Below the pieces are notes generated by a model. It was not told where the DNA came from, searched no databases, and was given only the letters and a program-made list of their open reading frames with translations. From Kitasatospora sp040298565 (GTDB taxonomy: Bacteria > Actinomycetota > Actinomycetes > Streptomycetales > Streptomycetaceae): a DNA stretch of 64,000 nt. Positions 57,860-64,000 of the stretch are shown one piece after another. Within the stretch, counting starts at the first letter, position 1. Each line of letters starts with the position of its first letter. A program made the translations under genes and the position numbers. The stretch is taken from contig NZ_JBEPAK010000006.1 in the NCBI RefSeq assembly GCF_040298565.1, forward strand, positions 1 to 64,000, written 5' to 3'.

Positions 57860-58267
57860 TTACTTGCTCGCGGGAGCCCCGCCCTCGGCATCGCCCTTCT
57901 CGGCGCTGTCCTTGGTGAGCGACAGCGGCTTGTCCTCGGCCGGTGCGGCGTCCGCGTCCTCGGCCTCCGGCTCGGGCAGCTCGTCATCGGCGGGGCGGCC
58001 GTTGATGATCGCGTCGTACTCCTGGGGGTCCAGGACGGCCGCGACCGCGCTCTTGGTGAAGTGGGTGACCACGCCGGGAGCGATCTCCAGCTCGACGGTC
58101 TCGTCGTTGACCGCCTTCACCTGGGCATACAGGCCGCCGATGGTGCGCACCCCCGCCCCGGGCTCCAGCGCCGTCTGCATCTGCTGCATCTGCGACTGGC
58201 GCTTCTTCTGCGACCGGAACATGAGCACGATCGCGATGATCGGGAGGAGAAGGATGATGAGGTTCAC
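57860..58267 (-). CDS. yajC: Preprotein translocase accessory protein YajC
   Basis: YajC is a small partner of SecDF. The 135-residue protein has one membrane helix (NLIILLLPIIAIVLMFRSQ), the QKKRQSQMQQMQTALEPG segment and the beta fold GVRTIGGLYAQVKAVNDETVELEIAPGV, then an acidic tail of about 45 residues. It precedes secD by 147 bases in the same direction. The start is GTG. Confidence 0.95.
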   Translation of the reverse strand: MNLIILLLPIIAIVLMFRSQKKRQSQMQQMQTALEPGAGVRTIGGLYAQVKAVNDETVELEIAPGVVTHFTKSAVAAVLDPQEYDAIINGRPADDELPEPEAEDADAAPAEDKPLSLTKDSAEKGDAEGGAPASK

Positions 58268-58527
58268 TGCAGCCAGGGTCCTTTACGGGCCGCCGCCCGG
58301 CGGCCTGTGTGGTATGAGTCGGCCCGTCAGGTGAGAGGGGCGGTCCGGCGGAGTCTAGGCGACCCCGAACTGATCGGACAACGCCAAGCATCGCATCCTG
58401 CCGCCGAAAGTGGCGACCCTCCGTCTGCACGGTTTCCCCGACTTTCTCCCGCGGCTCCTCCCCTCGGTGCGGCGGCGCCCCGGCCCGGGAACGGTGGACA
58501 CCTCTCACCCGTTCGGCCCCGGGCCGG

Positions 58528-59613
58528 TCAACTTCCGTCCGCGGGGAACAGCTCCGGCTGGGCCGTCGGCCCGCCGCGACCGGTCTGGACCGGCGGGGTC
58601 CGTACCGGCGGGGTCAGGCCGAGGTGCTGCCAGGCGGCGGCGGTGGCGACCCGGCCGCGCGGGGTGCGGGCGAGCAGGCCCTCGCGAACCAGGAAGGGCT
58701 CGGCCACCTCCTCGACCGTCTCGGCCTCCTCCCCCACGGCGACCGCGAGCGTCGACAGACCCACCGGACCGCCGCCGAACAGCCGCAGCAGCGCGTCCAG
58801 CACGGCGCGGTCCAGCCGGTCCAGTCCCCGGGCGTCGACCTCGTAGACGTCCAGCGCCTGGGCGGCGATCCGAGCGGTGACCACGCCGTCGTGCCGGACC
58901 TGGGCGTAGTCGCGGACCCGGCGCAGCAGCCGGTTGGCGATGCGCGGGGTGCCGCGCGAGCGCCCGGCGATCTCGGCGGCACCGGCCGGGTCCATCTCGA
59001 CGTCCAGCAGGGCGGCCGAGCGGTGCACCACCCGCTCCAGCTCGTGCGGGGCGTAGAACTCCATGTGCCCGGTGAAGCCGAAGCGGTCCCGCAGCGGCGG
59101 GGGCAGCAGCCCCGCCCGGGTGGTGGCGCCGACCAGGGTGAAGGGCGGCAGCTCCAGGGGGATGGCGGTGGCGCCCGGCCCCTTGCCGACGATCACGTCG
59201 ACCCGGAAGTCCTCCATCGCCATGTAGAGCATCTCCTCGGCCGGCCGGGACATCCGGTGGATCTCGTCGAGGAAGAGCACCTCGCCCTCGGTGAGCGAGG
59301 AGAGGATCGCCGCGAGGTCTCCCGCGTGCTGGATCGCCGGGCCGGAGGTGATCCGGATCGGGGCGCCCAGCTCAGCGGCGATGATCATGGACAGGGTGGT
59401 CTTGCCGAGTCCGGGCGGCCCGCTCAGCAGCACGTGGTCGGGTGCGCTGCCGCGCTTGCGGGCGGCCTGGAGCACCAGGGACAGCTGCTCGCGCACCCGC
59501 TCCTGGCCGATGAACTCCTCCAGCAGCTTGGGGCGCAGCGCCGCCTCCACCGCCTGGTCCTCGCCGTCGGCGGCCGCCGTCACCAGCCGGTCCGCGGGTT
59601 CCGGGTCGTACAT
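58528..59613 (-). CDS. ruvB: Holliday junction branch-migration helicase RuvB
   Basis: RuvB is the hexameric AAA+ motor that moves Holliday junctions with RuvA. The 361-residue protein has Walker A GPPGLGKTTLSMI, Walker B VLFLDEIHRMSR, sensor 1 TLVGATTRAGLLPPPLRDRFG and the winged-helix domain at the C-terminus (EPFLVREGLLARTPRGR). I use the ATG ending at 59613; the longer TTG start lacks conserved residues. A ruvC-ruvA-ruvB order is typical; the gap to yajC is 260 bases with no clear terminator. Confidence 0.96.
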   Translation of the reverse strand: MYDPEPADRLVTAAADGEDQAVEAALRPKLLEEFIGQERVREQLSLVLQAARKRGSAPDHVLLSGPPGLGKTTLSMIIAAELGAPIRITSGPAIQHAGDLAAILSSLTEGEVLFLDEIHRMSRPAEEMLYMAMEDFRVDVIVGKGPGATAIPLELPPFTLVGATTRAGLLPPPLRDRFGFTGHMEFYAPHELERVVHRSAALLDVEMDPAGAAEIAGRSRGTPRIANRLLRRVRDYAQVRHDGVVTARIAAQALDVYEVDARGLDRLDRAVLDALLRLFGGGPVGLSTLAVAVGEEAETVEEVAEPFLVREGLLARTPRGRVATAAAWQHLGLTPPVRTPPVQTGRGGPTAQPELFPADGS

Positions 59614-59686
59614 CCTCGGGGGCTCCAAAGTGTGCGGTGTCGACAAACAGACAGATCGTCAGGGGGCGTCGGGGATCGGCGGTGGC

Positions 59687-60298
59687 TCAGCGGGCGCGGT
59701 TGAGGCCGCGCAGCGCCAGCCGGAGCAGGGCCCCGACGTCCGGCGTCTGCTGGGCCTCGGCCTCCGGGGTGACCGCCGCGACCGCCTCGTCCGCCTCGCG
59801 GGGGGCGTAGCCGAGGCCGGTCAGCGCGGAGTGCAGCTGCTCGCTCCACGGCGCCGGGCCGACGGCGACCGGCTTCTGCGCGGGCACCGCGCCGTGCGGG
59901 GCGCCCAGCTTGTCCTTGTACTCCAGCAGCAGCTTGGCCGCCTTCGCCTTGCCGATGCCCGGCACGGCGATCAGCGCCTTCTCGTCCCCGCCCGCGACCG
60001 CGGCGCGCAGCGCGTCGGGGCTGTGCACCCCGAGGATCGCCTGCGCCAGCTTGGGGCCGACGCCCGGCGCGGCCTGGAGGATCTCGAACACCGCGCGCTC
60101 GTCGTCGTCGGCGAAGCCGAACAGGGTCAGCGAGTCCTCCCGGACCACGAGCGAGGTGGCCAGCCGGGCCGGCTCGCCCAGCCGCAGTCCGGCCAGGGTG
60201 TTCGGGGTGCACTGCACGGCCATGCCGACCCCGCCGACCTCGACCACCGCGACACCGGAGGAGATGGCCGCCACAGGGCCTTGCACGAAGGCGATCAC
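59687..60298 (-). CDS. ruvA: Holliday junction DNA-binding protein RuvA
   Basis: RuvA binds the four-way junction and loads RuvB. The 203-residue protein has the N-terminal OB-fold (FVQGPVAAISSGVAVVEVGGVG), two helix-hairpin-helix motifs (ILQAAPGVGPKLAQAILG near 73-90 and LIAVPGIGKAKAAKLLLE near 109-126) and the RuvB-binding C-domain. The start is GTG overlapping the ruvC stop by four bases (GTGA). Confidence 0.97.
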   Translation of the reverse strand: MIAFVQGPVAAISSGVAVVEVGGVGMAVQCTPNTLAGLRLGEPARLATSLVVREDSLTLFGFADDDERAVFEILQAAPGVGPKLAQAILGVHSPDALRAAVAGGDEKALIAVPGIGKAKAAKLLLEYKDKLGAPHGAVPAQKPVAVGPAPWSEQLHSALTGLGYAPREADEAVAAVTPEAEAQQTPDVGALLRLALRGLNRAR

Positions 60299-60846
60299 CG
60301 GAAGGTTCCTTTCAGGGGCGTGGAGCGGGAGGTCGAGCGGGCGGCCCGGACGGCGGCCTCCAGGCGGTTGGTCGCCCCGCCGCGCCAGATGTGGCAGATG
60401 GCCAGGGCCAGCGCGTCGGCGGCGTCGGCGGGCTTGGGCGGGGCGTCCAGCCGCAGCAGCCGCTGGACCATGGCCGTGACCTGCGCCTTGTCCGCCCGGC
60501 CCGAGCCGGTGACGGCGGCCTTGACCTCGCTCGGGGTGTGCAGGGTGACGGGGATGCCGCGCCGGGTGGCGCAGAGCATCGCGACCGCGCTGGCCTGGGC
60601 GGTGCCCATCACCGTCCGCACGTTGTGCTGGGCGAAGACCCGCTCGACCGCGACGAGGTCCGGCCGGTGCTCGTCCAGCCAGCCCTCGATCCCCTGCTCG
60701 ACCAGCAGCAGCCGCTCTCCGATCTCGGCCTCGGCGGGCGTGCGCACCACGCCCACCCCGGCCATCCGCAGCGGCCGGCCCGGCGCCCCCTCGACCACGC
60801 CGACCCCGCACCTGGTCAGCCCCGGGTCCACACCCAGCACCCGCAC
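60295..60846 (-). CDS. ruvC: Holliday junction endonuclease RuvC
   Basis: RuvC cuts Holliday junctions. The 183-residue protein starts VRVLGVDPGLTRCGVGVVEG (first catalytic Asp) and keeps the second acidic residue in VAVERVF and the Asp pair in PADAADALALAICH near the end. I use the GTG ending at 60846; another GTG eight codons upstream is possible, but the family usually starts at RVLGVDPG. The longer Arg-rich extension is not coding. It precedes ruvA with overlap. Confidence 0.95.
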   Translation of the reverse strand: MRVLGVDPGLTRCGVGVVEGAPGRPLRMAGVGVVRTPAEAEIGERLLLVEQGIEGWLDEHRPDLVAVERVFAQHNVRTVMGTAQASAVAMLCATRRGIPVTLHTPSEVKAAVTGSGRADKAQVTAMVQRLLRLDAPPKPADAADALALAICHIWRGGATNRLEAAVRAARSTSRSTPLKGTFR

Positions 60847-60972
60847 GTCGCGCCCCGCCTCTCCGCTCACCCGCCGTCGGCCTCCGGCGCTCCGGATCCG
60901 GTGCGCGGCGAAGGACCTCCGCAGGCTACCGCCCGGGTCCGACATCCGGGTCCGGCGACGCCGCCGACGACA

Positions 60973-61004
60973 CCGGCCCGGCGGTCCTGGGACCACCGGG
61001 CCGG
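60973..61004 (-). terminator. Terminator downstream of the yebC-family gene
   Basis: A stem of about 13 base pairs with one mismatch (60973-60985 with 60992-61004) lies 26 bases past the stop. Confidence 0.7.
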
Positions 61005-61030
61005 GCTGTGAGAACGGTCGATCGGCGCCG

Positions 61031-61789
61031 TCACTCGGCGTCGAGCTGCGCACCGACCTCGTCGGGGATGTCGAAGTTGGCGAAGACGTTCTGCACGTCG
61101 TCGCTGTCCTCGAGCGCGTCGATCAGCTTGAGGATCTTGCGGGCGCCGTCCACGTCCAGCTCGACCTGCATGCTGGGGAGGAAGTTGGCCTCCGCCGAGT
61201 CGTAGTCGATGCCGGCGTCGACCAGCGCGCTGCGCACGTCGACCATCTTGGAGGCCTCGGAGATGATCTCGAAGGAGTCGCCGAGGTCGTTGATCTCCTC
61301 CGGGTCCTGGTCGAGGACGATCTCGAACAGCTTGTCCTCGTCCACGCCGTCGGCCTTGGGCACGATCACGACGCCCTTGCGGGTGAAGAGGTACGACACC
61401 GAGCCCGGGTCGGCCATCGAGCCGCCGTTGCGGGTCATCGCGACGCGCACGTCGGAGGCGGCGCGGTTGCGGTTGTCCGTGAGGCACTCGATCAGGACGG
61501 CGACGCCGTTCGGGCCGTAGCCCTCGTACATGATGGTCTGGTAGTCGGCGCCGCCGGCCTCGAGACCGCCACCGCGCTTGACGGCGCGGTTGATGTTGTC
61601 GATCGGGACGGAGCTCTTCTTCGCCTTCTGGATGGCGTCGTAGAGGGTCGGGTTGCCCGCCGGGTCGGGACCGCCGGTGCGCGCCGCCACCTCGATGTTC
61701 TTGATCATCTTGGCGAAGAGCTTGCCGCGCTTGGCGTCGATCACGGCCTTCTTGTGCTTGGTGGTAGCCCACTTAGAGTGGCCGGACAT
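61031..61789 (-). CDS. YebC/PmpR-family protein
   Basis: The 252-residue protein is a YebC-family member, described as a transcriptional regulator or, more recently, as a factor that helps translation at polyproline or other stalling sites. It starts MSGHSKWATTKHKKAVIDAKR and shows NPTLYDAIQKAKKSSVPIDNI, ECLTDNRNRAASDVR and a YeeN-like C-terminus. AAAGGAG precedes the ATG. The first 25 residues of the longer frame are not conserved and cross the inverted repeat at 61834. Confidence 0.95.
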   Translation of the reverse strand: MSGHSKWATTKHKKAVIDAKRGKLFAKMIKNIEVAARTGGPDPAGNPTLYDAIQKAKKSSVPIDNINRAVKRGGGLEAGGADYQTIMYEGYGPNGVAVLIECLTDNRNRAASDVRVAMTRNGGSMADPGSVSYLFTRKGVVIVPKADGVDEDKLFEIVLDQDPEEINDLGDSFEIISEASKMVDVRSALVDAGIDYDSAEANFLPSMQVELDVDGARKILKLIDALEDSDDVQNVFANFDIPDEVGAQLDAE

Positions 61790-61833
61790 CGCCAGCTCCT
61801 TTACGTCGCCAAAGGGAAATGAAACAGATGAGA

Positions 61834-61859
61834 TCTTACCGGTGTCGTCACCGGTAAGA
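61834..61859 (-). terminator. Perfect inverted repeat between pdxT and the yebC-family gene
   Basis: An 11-base-pair perfect stem (61834-61844 with 61849-61859) has a four-base loop. It lies 20 bases past the pdxT stop and 45 bases before the next start, with no long U run. It may end the pdxST transcript or be a leader hairpin. Confidence 0.65.
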
Positions 61860-61879
61860 CGCACACGGCCACCGACTCC

Positions 61880-62497
61880 CTACCGGGCGGCCAGGTGCTC
61901 CTCGACCATCCGCACGAAGTAGGCGTGCACGCGGTGGTCGCCGGTGAGCTCCGGGTGGAACGAGGTGGCCAGCAGGTTGCCCTGACGCACGGCCACGATC
62001 CGGCTCTCCGGGCCGTCCGCCGCGGGCAGCTCGGCCAGCACCTCGACGCCTGCGCCGACCGCCTCGACCCAGGGGGCGCGGATGAAGACGCCGTGCACCG
62101 GCGCGTCGTCCAGGCCCTTGAAGGCGATCCCGGACTCGAAGGACTCGTTCTGGCGCCCGAAGGCGTTGCGGCGCACCGTCATGTCGATGCCGCCGACGCT
62201 CTCCTGGTCCTCCCGGCCGTCGAGGATCTTGTCGGCCAGCATGATCATGCCCGCGCAGGTGCCGTACACCGGCATCCCGGCGGCGACCCGCTCGCGCACC
62301 GGGTCCATCACGCCGAACAGCAGCGCCAGCTTGGACATGGTGGTGGACTCCCCGCCGGGGATCACCAGCGCGTCGACCTCGGCCAGCTCCTCGGCACGGC
62401 GCACCGGACGGGCGAGCGCGTCGGCCTCGGCCAGCGCCACCAGGTGCTCGCGGACGTCGCCCTGGAGGGCGAGGACGCCGATGACTGGAGTGCTCAC
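61880..62497 (-). CDS. pdxT: Pyridoxal 5'-phosphate synthase glutaminase subunit
   Basis: PdxT hydrolyses glutamine and passes ammonia to PdxS for PLP synthesis. The 205-residue protein shows VIGVLALQGDVREHL at the start, VIPGGESTTMSKL near 45-57, the nucleophile Cys in YGTCAGMIML near 77-86 and the His-Glu pair in SFHPELTGDHRVH near 181. I use the GTG ending at 62497, with GAGG nine bases upstream. A candidate inverted repeat lies in the gap to pdxS. Confidence 0.96.
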   Translation of the reverse strand: MSTPVIGVLALQGDVREHLVALAEADALARPVRRAEELAEVDALVIPGGESTTMSKLALLFGVMDPVRERVAAGMPVYGTCAGMIMLADKILDGREDQESVGGIDMTVRRNAFGRQNESFESGIAFKGLDDAPVHGVFIRAPWVEAVGAGVEVLAELPAADGPESRIVAVRQGNLLATSFHPELTGDHRVHAYFVRMVEEHLAAR

Positions 62498-62541
62498 GGT
62501 CTTCAACCTCTATCGATCGTTGCTACGGGAATGCGCGGCAC

Positions 62542-62574
62542 GGCCCGCCGCGCGCTCGGGCGCGACGGCGGGCC
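62542..62574 (-). promoter_or_regulatory. Hairpin between pdxS and pdxT
   Basis: GGCCCGCCG (62542-62550) pairs with CGGCGGGCC (62566-62574), with more pairing inside. It lies 37 bases past the pdxS stop, so it could lower pdxT expression relative to pdxS by partial termination or stabilise the upstream message. Confidence 0.55.
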
Positions 62575-62611
62575 AGGTGTGCCGGGGTGCCGGTCTACGG
62601 GCGGCGGGCGA

Positions 62612-63523
62612 CTACCAGCCGCGGTTGGCGTAGCGCTCGGTCTCCGGCAGGGTGTCGCAGTTGATGCCGACCATGGCCTCGCCGAGGTTGCGGGAGGCGT
62701 CCGCGATGATCTTCGGGTCGTCGTAGAAGGTGGTGGCCTTCACGATGGCGGCGGCGCGCTTGGCCGGGTCGCCCGACTTGAAGATGCCGGAGCCGACGAA
62801 GACGCCCTCGGCGCCCAGCTGGCGCATCAGCGCGGCGTCGGCGGGGGTGGCCACGCCACCGGCGGAGAACAGCACGACCGGCAGCTTGCCCAGCTCGGCG
62901 ACCTCCTTGACCAGCTCGTACGGGGCGCGCAGCTCCTTGGCGGCGGCGTACAGCTCGTTGTGGTCGAGGGCGCGCAGGTGGCCGATCTCGTTCTTGATCT
63001 GGCGCAGGTGGCGGACGGCCTCGACGACGTTGCCGGTGCCGGCCTCACCCTTCGAGCGGATCATGGCCGCGCCCTCGGCGATGCGGCGCAGGGCCTCGCC
63101 CAGGTTGGTGGCACCGCAGACGAAGGGGGTGGTGAAGGCCCACTTGTCGGAGTGGTTGACCTCGTCGGCCGGGGTCAGCACCTCGGACTCGTCGATGTAG
63201 TCGACACCGAGCGACTGCAGGACCTGGGCCTCGACGAAGTGGCCGATGCGGGACTTGGCCATCACCGGGATGGAGACCGCGCCGATGATCTCCTCGATCA
63301 TGTTCGGGTCCGACATGCGGGCCACGCCGCCGTCCTTGCGGATGTCGGCCGGAACCCGCTCCAGGGCCATGACGGCCACCGCGCCGGCGTCCTCGGCGAT
63401 CTTCGCCTGCTCGGCGTTGACCACGTCCATGATCACACCGCCCTTGAGCTGCTCGGCCATTCCGCGCTTGACCCGGGCGGTACCGATCTGCGGCTGGTCT
63501 GCGGTGGTGGGGGTGGTGGACAC
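62612..63523 (-). CDS. pdxS: Pyridoxal 5'-phosphate synthase synthase subunit
   Basis: PdxS builds PLP from ribose 5-phosphate, glyceraldehyde 3-phosphate and ammonia. The 303-residue TIM barrel begins with a variable segment followed by RVKRGMAEQLKGGVIMDV. It keeps LERVPADIRKDGGVARMSDP with a catalytic Lys, and ESEVLTPADEVNH, SKGEAGTGNVVEAVRH and GVFVGSGIFKSGDPAKRA. I start at the GTG ending at 63523, just after GAGG; the longer frame lacks support. It is first in the pdxST unit. Confidence 0.97.
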   Translation of the reverse strand: MSTTPTTADQPQIGTARVKRGMAEQLKGGVIMDVVNAEQAKIAEDAGAVAVMALERVPADIRKDGGVARMSDPNMIEEIIGAVSIPVMAKSRIGHFVEAQVLQSLGVDYIDESEVLTPADEVNHSDKWAFTTPFVCGATNLGEALRRIAEGAAMIRSKGEAGTGNVVEAVRHLRQIKNEIGHLRALDHNELYAAAKELRAPYELVKEVAELGKLPVVLFSAGGVATPADAALMRQLGAEGVFVGSGIFKSGDPAKRAAAIVKATTFYDDPKIIADASRNLGEAMVGINCDTLPETERYANRGW

Positions 63524-63652
63524 GTGAGACCTCACTCGAGAATGAACCAGTGCTATCGCCCTATGGTAGGCGGACCAAGTGACCCCTCCATGTGCCACCA
63601 AGTCCAGCCAGGACGACGGGATGCGACAAACGGGCCGTATCCGGGGACCAGC

Positions 63653-64000
63653 CTAAGCAGGCGCTCCCTCGGGGGTGAGGGCGGGCGGCGGGGCGTCGTC
63701 CATCTCGAAGGCCAGGGGGAACGGCGCCTTCCCCGCCAGCCGGAAGTAGCGGACCAGCCGGTGCTCCCGCACCGCCCGCGCCGCCCGGACCGCGTCGTTG
63801 TGGAAGCGCCGGGCCATCGGCACCCGCCGCACCGCGGCCGTCAGATCACGGACGGCCTCCTCGCCCCCCGGCTCGGCCACCAGCGCCGCCACCTGCTCCG
63901 GCTCCTCGAACACCGCCCGCAGTGCCAGGCTCAGCTGGCTCTCCGCCACCTCGCGGTGCTCGTCCTCGGCCTGCCGGGCCGCGTGCGCCGCGTCCAGCAG
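63653..64000 (-). CDS. LemA-like/unknown protein, C-terminal part only
   Basis: The frame stays open past the window edge at 64000, so only the last 115 codons are visible. The sequence, DAAHAARQAEDEHREVAESQLSLAL followed by RRVPMARRFHNDAVRAARAVREHRLVRYFRLAG, is an alpha-helical Arg/Ala-rich segment and a short hydrophobic end (APFPLAFEMDD). This ending resembles the helical LemA-like family found beside pdxS in streptomycetes. The part to the left of the window would contain any membrane helix. I am moderately sure about the family. Confidence 0.6.
   Translation of the reverse strand: MLDAAHAARQAEDEHREVAESQLSLALRAVFEEPEQVAALVAEPGGEEAVRDLTAAVRRVPMARRFHNDAVRAARAVREHRLVRYFRLAGKAPFPLAFEMDDAPPPALTPEGAPA

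Noticed and set aside
55850..58846. Open frame of 998 codons on the plus strand opposite secD and yajC
   Set aside because: Same antisense artefact; the minus strand carries recognisable membrane proteins with conserved residues.

Overview
The window is chromosomal core DNA from a very GC-rich actinomycete of the family Streptomycetaceae (Streptomyces or Kitasatospora; I cannot separate them). The evidence is bldD, an actinobacterial sIHF gene between gmk and pyrF, frequent GTG and TTG starts, DUF-type streptomycete proteins beside alaS, and near-universal G/C third codon positions. I see no prophage, insertion sequence, CRISPR array, rRNA or tRNA. Most genes are on the minus strand.

Layout, left to right. 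43-4024: metK, coaBC, rpoZ, gmk and sihF. 4373-14445: the pyrimidine cluster, transcribed as pyrR-pyrB-pyrC-(PH-like membrane protein)-carA-carB, then pyrD and pyrF. All UMP genes except pyrE are here, and the pyrR leader carries a candidate PyrR-binding RNA hairpin next to the ribosome binding site. 14647-15279: the developmental regulator bldD with its promoter and a palindromic operator. 15438-20289: an unknown protein, a thioesterase, nusB, efp, a peptidase-like protein lacking most metal ligands, and divergent zinc-independent ribosomal proteins L33 and L31 behind a Zur-like box. 20356-25775: accessory functions, namely an XRE-cupin regulator with an EamA exporter, a nickel/cobalt transporter controlled by a cobalamin riboswitch beside an ArsR-type sensor, a Nei2-like glycosylase, and a P-loop kinase-like protein.

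25864-37655: a minus-strand block reading two DUF genes, alaS, ruvX, two tandem mltG paralogues, aroE, aroC, aroK, aroB and aroQ. 37880-40459: a STAND ATPase without a visible DNA-binding domain, and a small TPR protein. 40569-48920: rpsD with a long leader, rarA, a dimeric-barrel protein, ppk2, a GNAT acetyltransferase, aspS, hisS and an MBL hydrolase. 49167-51493: a membrane-anchored cyclophilin and a DUF349 protein. 51571-64000: relA, apt, secF, secD, yajC, ruvB, ruvA, ruvC, a yebC-family gene, pdxT, pdxS, and the 3' end of a LemA-like gene cut by the window edge.

The genes are mainly housekeeping: nucleotide, chorismate, S-adenosylmethionine, CoA and PLP synthesis, translation, protein export, recombination and the stringent response. 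I found no convincing wholly new multi-gene system. The most interesting signals are regulatory (PyrR leader, bldD operator, double-gated cobalt transporter, Zur box, structured rpsD leader) and architectural (peptidase pseudoenzyme, tandem MltG with a Gln-rich tail, SecD low-complexity insert, PH-like protein inside the pyr operon).
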